Positions 18,328 through 26,967 of a stretch of 64,000 nucleotides of DNA are shown here, one piece after another (position 1 is the stretch's first letter; each line of letters opens with the position of its first letter). The notes beneath the pieces are model-generated. The model saw only the letters and a program-made list of their open reading frames with translations, was not told the origin of the DNA and searched no databases. Both the position numbers and the translations under genes were made by a program. Source of the stretch: Roseiarcus sp050012775 (GTDB taxonomy: Bacteria > Pseudomonadota > Alphaproteobacteria > Rhizobiales > Beijerinckiaceae); assembly GCA_050012775.1 (NCBI GenBank), contig JBEKGN010000014.1, forward strand, positions 1-64,000, written 5' to 3'.

Positions 18328-21150
18328 CTAGACTGCGGCGAATTGAAAATCTTGGCGCAATAATTCGCTCGCCGCCGCCGCCGGCATCGGCTTGCCGAAA
18401 TAATAGCCCTGCGCGAACTTGCAGCCGGCCGAGACCAAGAAATCCCGTTGCCCGGCGGTTTCCACTCCTTCCGCGATCACCTCGATGCCCAGTTCGTGCG
18501 CGAGCCCGATGGTGGCTCGTACGATCGCCGCATCATCCGCGCTTATCGTCACATCGTTAATAAAACGCCGGTCGATCTTCAGGTGGGAGACGCGAAAGGA
18601 GCGTAAATAATCGAGCGAGGAATAGCCGGTGCCAAAATCATCGATAGCAAGCCGCACCCCGATCTTTCGAAGCCGTTTGAAGACCTCGCCGTGGCGTTGC
18701 GTCGTCTCGATCAGAACCGATTCGGTGAGTTCAAGCTCCAGCCGCTCGGGCGCGACATTGTAGCGGGCGAGATTTTCGGTGACGATCCGATCAATTTGCG
18801 ACGCCAGTTTGAACTGCGCGCCGGAAAGGTTCACGGCGACAGTGGGCGGCGCAATCGCCAAGTCGCTCCAGGCCCTGATCTGCCGACAAGCATGTTCGAT
18901 CACCCATTCCCCGATCGAGACGATGGTTCCGCTCGTTTCGGCGATCGGAATGAAAGCGGCCGGCAATATCAGGCCGCGTCTTGGGTGATGCCAACGGAGC
19001 AGCGCCTCCAGCCCGACTATCGATCCGGACTGAATGTCCACCTGCGGCTGATAGTACAATTCGAATTCGCCGCGCTCGATCGCGTGCCGCAGCTCTTTGC
19101 CGATGATCATCCGCTCCTGGGTCTGCTCGTCGAGTTCGACAACATGGAAGCGGAACTGATTGCGGCCGTCGTTCTTTGCGCGATAGAGGGCGAGATCGGC
19201 CTTCATCATCATGACGTCGACAGTCGCGACGTCGCCGCGGTAGAGGACGATGCCGATGCTGGCGGTGGTTTGCACCTGATTACCTTCGATTGTGAAGGGA
19301 GCGGCGAGTATTTCACCGATCCTCGCCGCCAGCGTTTCGACGTCGGCGGCGTCTTCGATGGCGTCCTGCAGCACGGCGAATTCATCGCCGCCGAAGCGCG
19401 CGACCATGTCGGTCTCGCGCGCGCAGCCCTGGAGCCGTTCGGCGACCGCGCGCAGCAAGGCGTCGCCCATCGGATGGCCAAGTGTGTCGTTGACGTCCTT
19501 GAAATGGTCGAGGTCGAGGTAATGCACGGCGAATTGATTGGCGCCGCGATTGGCGCGCGCGAATTCCAGATTGAGCCGTTCGAGAAAGGCTGCGCGGTTG
19601 GGAAGGCCTGTGAGCGAGTCGGTCCGCGCCAGCGTTGCAACCTTCTCTATCGCGAGCTTGCGGTCGGTGATGTCGGTGAGGATGCCCTCGAAGGCGACCA
19701 GCCGGTTTTGGCCGTCACGGAGCGCGCGGCCGTGGCCGTCAAACCACACGATCGAACCGTCGGGCTTGCGCACACGGAATTCCTTTTGATTGGAATCCAT
19801 CTTGCCCTCTCTGATCGACCGGATATCGTCGATCATGGCGGGCAGGTCGGCGCGGTCGACGAGTTGCGCCCAGCGCTCGGGATGGGCCAACAGTTCGTCG
19901 GCCCGGTAGCCGTACCGGCTGATGTTCTGCGACAGGAAGATCAGCGGAAACGGGGGCTTTAGGCCGATTCGATAAAGAATGGTCGCGCTGTTCTCGACGA
20001 TGCGATTGGCGTCGGCCAAGGTCTTGAGATGCCGTGTCCGGGCGACCGCTGCGCCAACCAGTTCGGCTAGCGTTTTGAAGGGTTCGATCTCGGCAGGTCC
20101 CCAATGGCGTTCAAACCCGCAGTCATCGAAAGTGATCAGCCCCCACCACCGGCCGTCGACGAACACCGGAACGGCCGTGACCGATTTGACGTTTCCCCTT
20201 TCGAACAGGGTGCGAGCGGCGGGCCCAAAATCGCGGGTGTTGCCGGCGACCGTCTCGCCCCGTATGAGCCTCGGCACCCAGGATTCGAGTCCGACTTCGG
20301 CCAGGGATTCCGTCATTTCCTGGTACTTGATGGATGTTGAAGCGCCGGGCGCGCTCCAGACGTAGTGCTGGGCGACCGGGCTGTGCTCGGAAGGCGTGTC
20401 GGCGTCAATCTCGATGATGTGCACCCGGTCGACGCCGGTGGCTTGGCCGAGCCGCTCCACCACCCTCGGCAACGATTGCTGCAGATCGGACGAACGCAGA
20501 AGTTCCTTTGCGCTCATCGCCACCGCTTCGAGGATGGCCTCGTGGCGGTGGGCCGAGACGGCCGCGCCGATCAGTTCCGCCAGCGTTTCGAGTGTATCGA
20601 TCTCGGCGGGCGACCACTCGCGTTCGTCTCGGCAGTCGTCCAGTCCGATGTGTCCCCACAAATAGCCGTCGGCGAACACCGGAACAGCCATCGCCGACTT
20701 GACGCCAGCCGATTTGAAAAATGTGCGAGCGGGTTCTTCGAAGCTCCGGACGTGGCCGACGACAACCTTGCCCGCCGCGAGGCTCCGCAGCCACGATTTG
20801 AGGCCAACGTCGACCATCGCTACGCCCTTCGCGTCCTTGAAGAGGGGCGGCGCCGAGATCCCTGATGCGCTCCAGAGATCATGCTGGACGATGGCGCCTC
20901 GATCGGGCGCGGCCGGATCGATCTTGAGGATATGCACTCGGTCGACGCCAGTGGCCTGGCCGATGCGCTCGATCACTTTCGGCAACGATTGCTGCAGATC
21001 AGACGAGCGCAGAAGTTCCTTCGCGCTCATCGCCACCGCTTCGAGGATGGCGTCCCGCCGATGCGTTGCGAGGATCACGAGCGCATCGTTGAGGTTGCAC
21101 GTCTCCTCGACCGATTCCGGCCACGCCTGCGGCTTGCGTTGCTGAGTCAT
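18328..21150 (-). CDS. GAF-GAF-PAS-GGDEF-EAL cyclic-di-GMP signalling protein
   Basis: Bifunctional-type c-di-GMP enzyme of 940 residues without membrane segments. Two near-identical GAF sensor modules lie at about 45-195 and 210-365, each beginning with an AILEAVAMSAKELL stretch. A PAS domain follows (about 375-500, ending FEGILTDITDRK), then GGDEF (about 510-670, RFGGDEF, with inhibitory-site RETD upstream) and EAL (about 700-930). The EAL active-site set appears complete: EALLRW, VNLSG, ELTES, DDFGTGYSS, HLKIDR, AEGVET, AQGYYFGKP. Start chosen at 21150 after CGGGGG; an upstream extension to 21261 is unsupported. Whether cyclase or phosphodiesterase activity dominates is not predictable. 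Confidence 0.93.
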   Translation of the reverse strand: MTQQRKPQAWPESVEETCNLNDALVILATHRRDAILEAVAMSAKELLRSSDLQQSLPKVIERIGQATGVDRVHILKIDPAAPDRGAIVQHDLWSASGISAPPLFKDAKGVAMVDVGLKSWLRSLAAGKVVVGHVRSFEEPARTFFKSAGVKSAMAVPVFADGYLWGHIGLDDCRDEREWSPAEIDTLETLAELIGAAVSAHRHEAILEAVAMSAKELLRSSDLQQSLPRVVERLGQATGVDRVHIIEIDADTPSEHSPVAQHYVWSAPGASTSIKYQEMTESLAEVGLESWVPRLIRGETVAGNTRDFGPAARTLFERGNVKSVTAVPVFVDGRWWGLITFDDCGFERHWGPAEIEPFKTLAELVGAAVARTRHLKTLADANRIVENSATILYRIGLKPPFPLIFLSQNISRYGYRADELLAHPERWAQLVDRADLPAMIDDIRSIREGKMDSNQKEFRVRKPDGSIVWFDGHGRALRDGQNRLVAFEGILTDITDRKLAIEKVATLARTDSLTGLPNRAAFLERLNLEFARANRGANQFAVHYLDLDHFKDVNDTLGHPMGDALLRAVAERLQGCARETDMVARFGGDEFAVLQDAIEDAADVETLAARIGEILAAPFTIEGNQVQTTASIGIVLYRGDVATVDVMMMKADLALYRAKNDGRNQFRFHVVELDEQTQERMIIGKELRHAIERGEFELYYQPQVDIQSGSIVGLEALLRWHHPRRGLILPAAFIPIAETSGTIVSIGEWVIEHACRQIRAWSDLAIAPPTVAVNLSGAQFKLASQIDRIVTENLARYNVAPERLELELTESVLIETTQRHGEVFKRLRKIGVRLAIDDFGTGYSSLDYLRSFRVSHLKIDRRFINDVTISADDAAIVRATIGLAHELGIEVIAEGVETAGQRDFLVSAGCKFAQGYYFGKPMPAAAASELLRQDFQFAAV
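20467..21051 (-). repeat. Direct repeat marking the GAF duplication
   Basis: The 72 bases at 20467-20538 recur at 20980-21051 with three mismatches that I counted, offset 513 bases or 171 codons. Flanking bases are also similar. The repeat encodes the helix leading into each GAF domain. Confidence 0.85.
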
Positions 21151-21505
21151 CGAGCCCCCGTAGTCGGAAGAAAGCGGCGATCGGAAAACCCCGCACGCGA
21201 TGTCTGTGATATTGTCAGCAAAATACCGCTTTGCCGTTCCGGCAATCGCCCAAATTGTCACGAATGAATTATCGTGGCGTTAATCACGAGCCGCCCTGGC
21301 CCGAGCGGGGGATGCGCTCGTATGCGCCGAGGATACGGCGTATCGAGGAGGTCGCTATTTCCGCTTGTGGCGCGCGCCAGCCGTCGGCGCCGCCCAAGCG
21401 AATGAGCGCTCTCTCCCCGCCGCCAATCGGCTCCCCGCCGGCGGGCGCCTTCCTTTCCCGTCCCGCGCGTGTCAATACGGTCCCGACAGATTGGGACCCC
21501 GAGCC

Positions 21506-23641
21506 ATGCCCCACGCCAAGCCGCGCGGCGAGCCGACGCCGCCCAGGGCCGCCGAGCGGCCGCAGGAACGCCACGCCCACGGCGTCTTTTGGCGCGACGA
21601 CTATTCCTGGATCCGCGCCGAGAACTGGCGCGAGGTGCTGCGCGATCCGGCGGCGCTGCCGCCGGACATTCGCGCGCTGCTGGAGGCGGAGAACGCCTAC
21701 GCCGACGAAATTCTCGGTCCGACCCGCGCCTTGCAAAGGCAGCTCGTTCGCGAAATGCGCGCGCGACTCAAGGAGGACGACAGCGAGGTTCCCCAATCGG
21801 ACGGCCCTTACGCCTATTATTCGCGCTTCCGTCACGGCGGCCAGCAGCGGATACTCTGCCGCCGGCCGCGCGCGGGCGGCAGGGAAACGATCCTGCTCGA
21901 CGGCGACGAGCGCGCGGACGCCAAGCCGTTCTTTCACCTGAACGCCGCGCGCCATTCGCCCGATCATCGCAAGCTCGCCTGGAGCGCCGACGACAAGGGT
22001 TCGGAGATGTACGCGATCGCCGTGCGCGACGTCGCTGGCGGCGCCGACTTGCCCGACCTCGTGGAAAACGCCGCCGGCGAAGTGGTGTGGACGCGCGATT
22101 CCAGCGCCTTTCTCTATGTCGCGCAGGACGAAAACCACCGCCCCTGGTGCGTGATGCTGCATCGCCTCGGCGCTTCCCAGAGCGAGGATCTCGAGGTCTT
22201 CGAGGAGGCCGACCCCGCCTGGTTCATCGCCATCGCGCCGACGCGGCTCGGCCGCAGCGCGATCATTTCCGTGCACGGCCATGACGCGTCCGAGGCGCGC
22301 GTCGTCGATCTCGACGATCCGGCCGCGCCGCCGCTGCTGATCGCGCCCCGCCGGCCGGGGCTGCGCTACGAGGCGATGGATCACGGCGACGTCTTCTACA
22401 TCAAGACCAACAGCGGCGGCGCGCGCGACTTCCGGATCGTGACCGCGCCGCGCGAGGCGCCGGGCGAGGCCAATTGGCGCCCCTTCGTCGCCCACAAGGA
22501 CGGCCGTCTCATCGAGAGCGCCGCGCTGTTCAAGGATTATCTCGTGCTGCTGGCGCGCGAGGACAACGTCCCGCGCCTGATGATCCACGAACTCGCGAGC
22601 GGCGAGGCCCATGAGATCGGCTTCGAGGCGCAGACCTATTTCCTCAAGCTCGAGCCGGTGTTCGAATTCGACACGCCGGTCTTCCGCTTCAGCTATTCGT
22701 CGATGGCCTGCAGCCAGGAAATCTACGATTACGACTTCGGCGCGCGCCAGCGCATCCTGCGCAAGAAGCAGATGACGCCGAAAGACTTCGACGCCTCCGC
22801 CTATGTCACGCGCCGCGTCTTCGCGCGCGCCGACGACGGCGAGGCCGTGCCGATCTCGCTGCTCTATCGTCGCGGCGCGCCGATCGACGGGACGGCGCCG
22901 ATGCTGATTTACGGCTACGGCGCCTACGGCCACGTGATGGACGCGAATTTCTCCACCAATCGGCTTTCCCTCGTCGATCGCGGATTCGTCTACGCCATCG
23001 CCCACGTGCGCGGCGGCACGGAAAAGGGCTGGCGCTGGTACGACGACGGCAAGCTCGCCAACAAGCCCAATACGTTCAGCGACTTCCTCGCCGCCACGCG
23101 CCATCTCGTCGCCGAAGGCTTCGCCGCTCACGGCCGCATCGTCGCCCACGGCGGCAGCGCCGGCGGCATGCTGATGGGCGCGATCGCCAACGCCGCGCCG
23201 GAGCTTTACGCCGGCATCATCGCCGACGTGCCCTTCGTCGACGTGCTCAATACGATGCTCGACGAGAGCCTGCCGCTGACCCCGCCGGAATGGCTGGAAT
23301 GGGGCGATCCGATCCGCAGCATGGAGGCTTTCGCTGCGATCCGCGCCTACAGCCCGTACGACAATATCCGCGCGCAACGCTATCCCGCGATCCTCGCGCT
23401 CGCCGGGCTGACCGATCCGCGCGTGACCTATTGGGAGCCGGCCAAATGGGTCGCCAAATTGCGCGCGACGATGACCGGCGGCGGCCCGATCCTGCTGCGC
23501 ACCGCGATGGAGGCCGGCCACGCCGGCGCGCCGGGACGCTTCGATCGCCTCGACGACGTCGCGCGCGCTTACGCCTTCGCGATCGCCTGCGCGAGCGGGC
23601 AGATCGGCGCGGAGGAGGCGCGCGCGGGAGCGGCGGCTTGA
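21506..23641 (+). CDS. ptrB: Oligopeptidase B / prolyl oligopeptidase family (S9A) protease
   Basis: Cytoplasmic serine peptidase cleaving short peptides after basic residues, if a true oligopeptidase B. 711 residues: an N-terminal beta-propeller (about 80-420) and a C-terminal alpha/beta hydrolase. The nucleophile is in HGGSAGGMLMGA near residue 552; the catalytic His is in MEAGHAGAPGRF near 673; YGYGAYG and the VRGG motif fit S9A. Start chosen at 21506 (MPHAKPRG); the frame is open to 21365 but that part is non-conserved. Monocistronic in appearance. Confidence 0.9.
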   Translation: MPHAKPRGEPTPPRAAERPQERHAHGVFWRDDYSWIRAENWREVLRDPAALPPDIRALLEAENAYADEILGPTRALQRQLVREMRARLKEDDSEVPQSDGPYAYYSRFRHGGQQRILCRRPRAGGRETILLDGDERADAKPFFHLNAARHSPDHRKLAWSADDKGSEMYAIAVRDVAGGADLPDLVENAAGEVVWTRDSSAFLYVAQDENHRPWCVMLHRLGASQSEDLEVFEEADPAWFIAIAPTRLGRSAIISVHGHDASEARVVDLDDPAAPPLLIAPRRPGLRYEAMDHGDVFYIKTNSGGARDFRIVTAPREAPGEANWRPFVAHKDGRLIESAALFKDYLVLLAREDNVPRLMIHELASGEAHEIGFEAQTYFLKLEPVFEFDTPVFRFSYSSMACSQEIYDYDFGARQRILRKKQMTPKDFDASAYVTRRVFARADDGEAVPISLLYRRGAPIDGTAPMLIYGYGAYGHVMDANFSTNRLSLVDRGFVYAIAHVRGGTEKGWRWYDDGKLANKPNTFSDFLAATRHLVAEGFAAHGRIVAHGGSAGGMLMGAIANAAPELYAGIIADVPFVDVLNTMLDESLPLTPPEWLEWGDPIRSMEAFAAIRAYSPYDNIRAQRYPAILALAGLTDPRVTYWEPAKWVAKLRATMTGGGPILLRTAMEAGHAGAPGRFDRLDDVARAYAFAIACASGQIGAEEARAGAAA

Positions 23642-23644
23642 CCG

Positions 23645-23686
23645 GGAACGGTCGGCGCCGAGCCGGCGAACGACGGGCGCCGTTCC
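23645..23686 (+). terminator. Hairpin after the oligopeptidase gene
   Basis: GGAACGG (23645-23651) pairs with CCGTTCC (23680-23686), and an inner GGCGCC/GGCGCC pair extends the stem. It begins four bases after the stop. There is no T run. Confidence 0.4.
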
Positions 23687-23743
23687 ACCGCCTTCATCGC
23701 TCATCGCTGAGACAAATTGTCGCAGGCGGAATTCCTTGACGAT

Positions 23744-23757
23744 TTGATCCAAGTCAA
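23744..23757 (+). promoter_or_regulatory. Putative FNR/FixK-type box
   Basis: TTGATCCAAGTCAA matches the FNR/FixK consensus TTGAT-N4-ATCAA at nine of ten defined positions. It lies 62 bases before the ATG at 23820, compatible with activation from around -41 of a start site near 23798. Inferred role: low-oxygen induction of the small membrane protein. Confidence 0.5.
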
Positions 23758-23819
23758 TGACAAAGACGACATAGGCCGATCGCGCCGATAATCCCCCAAA
23801 ATACATCCGAGGAATCGTC

Positions 23820-24110
23820 ATGAAGTACGCCGGTCAAGCCGTGCTGCGGCTTCCCGTTGTCGGCTGGCTCCTCAGCGACGCCATCAACGGATTGCCTGAC
23901 GCAAGATACTATTTCTTCGCCAATTGCGTGCTCGTCCTGGGCGTGGCGATCTATGCGTTCGGCTATCCCCTCGTCATCACGCTGGCGCTGACGGCGGCTG
24001 CGGTTTCGCTCGCCCTTCTCGTCTATATGACCGCCGCCGACAGTTTTTCCAGGGCCAACCGTCGAGCCTTGGCCCTCGAGGCTAAGCTGCGGCGAACGCG
24101 GCCGATCTGA
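23820..24110 (+). CDS. Small two-helix membrane protein, unknown function
   Basis: 96 residues with hydrophobic segments at about 36-54 and 56-78 and a basic C-terminus. I do not recognise a family. The sequence between helices (FGYPLVITLAL) and the amphipathic N-terminus (YAGQAVLRLPVVGWLL) show no catalytic motif. GAGGAATCGTC precedes the ATG. The FNR/FixK-like box upstream suggests microaerobic expression. No partner gene is adjacent on the same strand. Confidence 0.65.
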   Translation: MKYAGQAVLRLPVVGWLLSDAINGLPDARYYFFANCVLVLGVAIYAFGYPLVITLALTAAAVSLALLVYMTAADSFSRANRRALALEAKLRRTRPI

Positions 24111-24129
24111 TTTCGATCGCGCGCCGAAG

Positions 24130-24339
24130 CTAAGGCTCGTCGTCGTTCTCGCGGCTCGCCGGCTCGCCGCCGGGGATCACGTAGCCTCCCTTCAGCCAGC
24201 GATGCAGGTCGACGTCGGCGCAGCGGCGCGAGCAGAAGGGGTCGTAATGCGGGTCGCGCGGGCGACCGCAATTGACGCAGACGCCTCTGGCTTTCGCGGC
24301 CCGATCGGCGCGGGCGGGTTCTTTTGCGGGCTCGGCCAT
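24130..24339 (-). CDS. yacG: YacG-type zinc protein (DNA gyrase inhibitor family)
   Basis: 69 residues with the YacG zinc site: CVNCGRP near residues 21-24 and the second pair in FCSRRCADVDLHRWL near 36-40. E. coli YacG binds and inhibits GyrB. The acidic C-terminal tail and length are typical. It starts five bases after the maf stop, giving the order infA-maf-yacG common in this group. A longer frame upstream overlaps maf and is not used. Confidence 0.9.
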   Translation of the reverse strand: MAEPAKEPARADRAAKARGVCVNCGRPRDPHYDPFCSRRCADVDLHRWLKGGYVIPGGEPASRENDDEP

Positions 24340-24344
24340 CTCGC

Positions 24345-24977
24345 TCAGGCTCCCGGCGTCCAGGCGCGATGCGCGAGGTAACCCTCGCCGGCGAGCAGCG
24401 CCGCCGTTTCCGCGAGCGGCAGGCCGACGACGCTGGTGTAGGAGCCGATGAGGCGCAGCACGAAGGCGCCCGCGAGTCCCTGAATCGCGTAGCCCCCCGC
24501 CTTGCCTCGCCATTCGCCGCTCGCGAGATAGTCGGTCATTTCGCCGCGCGACAGGCGCTTGAAGCGCACGCGCGTCTCGACGAGGCGCTGGCGCGTCGCC
24601 CCGCTCGGCGTCGTCAGCGCGAGCCCGGTGTAGACGCGATGCGCGCGCCCCGAAAGCAGGCTCAAGCAATCCTCCGCTTCGTCGAGGATTTCGCATTTGG
24701 GCAGGATGCGCCGGCCGACGCAGACCACCGTGTCGGCGGCGAGAACGAGCGAAGGGCCGACGTCGGGCCGCTTGAGCGCGACGGCCGCCGCGATGGCCGC
24801 CTTTTCCGCGCTGAGGCGCTGCGCGAGCGCGCGCGGCGATTCGTTGCGGCGCGGCGTCTCCTCGATGTCGGCGGGAATGACCGCGTCGGGCTCGACGCCG
24901 ATCTGCGCCAGCAGCGCCAGGCGGCGCGGCGAGCCGGAGGCGAGCACCAGGCGAGGGCGTGTCAAAGTCTCGCTCAC
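24345..24977 (-). CDS. maf: Maf-family nucleotide pyrophosphatase
   Basis: House-cleaning nucleoside triphosphate pyrophosphatase of the Maf/YceF family, 210 residues. It opens with LVLASGSPRRLALLAQIG, has the conserved ADTVVCVGRRILPK near residue 80, and later GEWRGKAGGYAIQGLAG. Between infA (39 bases upstream) and yacG (five bases downstream) on the same strand, so probably one transcript. Confidence 0.93.
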   Translation of the reverse strand: MSETLTRPRLVLASGSPRRLALLAQIGVEPDAVIPADIEETPRRNESPRALAQRLSAEKAAIAAAVALKRPDVGPSLVLAADTVVCVGRRILPKCEILDEAEDCLSLLSGRAHRVYTGLALTTPSGATRQRLVETRVRFKRLSRGEMTDYLASGEWRGKAGGYAIQGLAGAFVLRLIGSYTSVVGLPLAETAALLAGEGYLAHRAWTPGA

Positions 24978-25016
24978 GCTGGGAACCTCACGGCGAAGCG
25001 TCCATCCACGGGGCGC

Positions 25017-25235
25017 TTATTTGAATCGGTAGGTGATGCGGCCCTTGGTCAGGTCGTAGGGCGTCATTTCGACCAGGACCTTGTCGCCGGCCAGAACGCG
25101 GATGCGGTTCTTGCGCATCTTGCCGGCGGTGTGGGCGATGATTTCGTGTTCGTTTTCGAGTTTGACGCGAAAGGTCGCGTTGGGCAGCAATTCCACGACG
25201 AAACCCGGAAACTCGAGCAATTCTTCCTTCGACAT
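25017..25235 (-). CDS. infA: Translation initiation factor IF-1
   Basis: 72 residues, the standard length, a single OB-fold that occupies the ribosomal A site at initiation. MSKEELLEFPGFVVELLPNA and RIRVLAGDKVLVEMTPYDL are unmistakable. A hairpin and an AT-rich TATATGAATT stretch lie upstream near 25330-25355. First gene of infA-maf-yacG. Confidence 0.97.
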   Translation of the reverse strand: MSKEELLEFPGFVVELLPNATFRVKLENEHEIIAHTAGKMRKNRIRVLAGDKVLVEMTPYDLTKGRITYRFK

Positions 25236-25338
25236 TGGGGCCTTTCATGTTTTCGCCGAGCAACTCGCGACGGCGAGGACCGGGAGTGAAACGCTCGGCG
25301 GACCGGGCCGGCGCAAAAACACGCGAACCCTATATGAA

Positions 25339-25355
25339 TTCCCCGCAAAGGGGAA
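25339..25355 (-). terminator. Small hairpin between pssA and infA
   Basis: TTCCCC and GGGGAA form a six-base stem around a five-base loop, 38 bases past the pssA stop, followed on the minus strand by TTCATATA. It could end the psd-pssA transcript. Short, so uncertain. Confidence 0.35.
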
Positions 25356-25393
25356 ACCGCAATTGTCGCCCAAGGCGGCCGCTTCTCCCGGCC

Positions 25394-26200
25394 TCAGCCG
25401 TTTTCGCGTTGCAGCGCCCTGAACTGCCGCACGCTGAAGGGAATCGTCGCGAGATAGAACAGGGAGAGCGCGACGAGCGACTGAAGGGGAAAATTGATGA
25501 TCAGCAACAGCGCCGCCGCCAAGCCGATCAGCACCACCGCGACATAGTCGCGCGGAACGCGGCCGATCGATTTTCCCGAGAAGTGCGGCACGCGGCTGGC
25601 CATCAGCAGCGCGATTCCCACGACATAAGCGATTTCGAGTATGATGAAGCGCGGCTCGGACGATCCCGGGGACAGCAAGAAGCGCAAATAGACCGGCAGC
25701 AGCCCGACGATGGCGCCCGCGGGCGCGGGCATGCCGACGAAGAAATTCTTGCGCCAGGCGGGAAGCTCGGGACCTTCGATCGTCACGTTGAAACGCGCGA
25801 GGCGCAGCGCGCACGCGATGCAAAACACCAGCGTCGCCAGCCAGCCGAGGCTCTTCATTTGATCGAGGCCGGAGAAATAGAGCACGATCCCCGGCGCGAC
25901 GCCGAAATCGACGAAGTCGGCGAGCGAATCGAGTTCCGCGCCGAAGCGCGAAGTGCCTTTGAGCGCGCGCGCGATCCGTCCGTCGAGGCCGTCGAGCACC
26001 GCCGCGGCGGCGATCGCGCTGACCGCCCATTCGATCGCGCCCTCGAAGGCGAAGCGGATCGCGGTCAGCCCGAGGCAGAGCGCCAGCAACGTGATGAGAT
26101 TGGGAATGAGCAGGCGCAACGGCACGGCCTTGAACCCGCGTAAGCCGTCGCCGGCGGGGCGCCCTTGCGGGAAGGAGCTTTGCGGTTGGGTCTCGCTCAT
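25394..26200 (-). CDS. pssA: CDP-diacylglycerol-serine O-phosphatidyltransferase
   Basis: Makes phosphatidylserine from CDP-diacylglycerol and serine in the inner membrane. 268 residues with several membrane segments and the CDP-alcohol phosphotransferase signature as DGLDGRIAR near residue 90 followed by FGAELDSLADFVDFG. It lies 19 bases after psd on the same strand, giving the complete phosphatidylethanolamine branch. Confidence 0.94.
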   Translation of the reverse strand: MSETQPQSSFPQGRPAGDGLRGFKAVPLRLLIPNLITLLALCLGLTAIRFAFEGAIEWAVSAIAAAAVLDGLDGRIARALKGTSRFGAELDSLADFVDFGVAPGIVLYFSGLDQMKSLGWLATLVFCIACALRLARFNVTIEGPELPAWRKNFFVGMPAPAGAIVGLLPVYLRFLLSPGSSEPRFIILEIAYVVGIALLMASRVPHFSGKSIGRVPRDYVAVVLIGLAAALLLIINFPLQSLVALSLFYLATIPFSVRQFRALQRENG

Positions 26201-26219
26201 CGGGAATTGCCTTCCAGCA

Positions 26220-26918
26220 TCAGCTCAGGCGGAATCGCAGCAATCCCTCGTCGCGTCCCATCTCGGCGATCACGGTTTCGCCGGCGACGGCGCGCGAATG
26301 AAGGCCGACGAGGATGCGAGCGCCTTCGGGCATATAGACGTCGACGCGCGAGCCGAAGCGTATGAGGCCGAAGCGATCGCCCGCGCTGAGGCGCGCTCCC
26401 TCGTGGGTGAAGCAGACGATCCGGCGCGCGATCATGCCGGCGATCTGCACGACGCCGAAGACGCCTCCGGCGCTTTCGATCACGAGGCCGTTGCGTTCGT
26501 TGGCCTCGCTCGCCTTGTCGAGATCCGCGCTGAGGAATGCGCCGGGATGATAAGCGATGCGCGTAACCCGGCCTTCGACAGGGGCGCGATTGACGTGGCA
26601 ATCGAACACCGACATGAAGATCGACACGCGCGGCAAGGGCTGCGCGCCGAGCTCGAGTTCAGGCGGCGGGGCGGCATAGTCGCAGAAGCTGACGACGCCG
26701 TCGGCGGGGGCGACGACGAGGTCGGCGCGCAGCGGCGTCACGCGCGGCGGATCGCGAAAGAAAAAGACGCACCACAGCGTCGCGACGAACGCGATCCAGC
26801 CGAGCGGCGCCCAAAGCCAGCCCAAAATCAACGTCGCCACAATGAACGCCGCAATGAAAATATAGCCCTCGGGATGGATGGGCGTGATCTGACGACGAAC
26901 GGAATCCAGCACCGACAT
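26220..26918 (-). CDS. psd: Phosphatidylserine decarboxylase, short type
   Basis: Decarboxylates phosphatidylserine to phosphatidylethanolamine with a pyruvoyl group formed by self-cleavage. 232 residues with an N-terminal hydrophobic hairpin (FIAAFIVATLILGW). The expected cleavage site is the Gly-Ser in IRFGSRVDVYMPEG near residue 190; the shorter, PSD-A-like class is indicated by length. Upstream partner of pssA. Confidence 0.93.
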   Translation of the reverse strand: MSVLDSVRRQITPIHPEGYIFIAAFIVATLILGWLWAPLGWIAFVATLWCVFFFRDPPRVTPLRADLVVAPADGVVSFCDYAAPPPELELGAQPLPRVSIFMSVFDCHVNRAPVEGRVTRIAYHPGAFLSADLDKASEANERNGLVIESAGGVFGVVQIAGMIARRIVCFTHEGARLSAGDRFGLIRFGSRVDVYMPEGARILVGLHSRAVAGETVIAEMGRDEGLLRFRLS

Positions 26919-26967
26919 AGGAAGCGCCTCGAGGGAGGCAGTCTTTTGGCGCCAAACGCGACAAAAG

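Noticed and set aside
21284..23821. 845-codon minus-strand open frame
   Set aside because: Antisense to the oligopeptidase gene whose catalytic motifs are on the plus strand.
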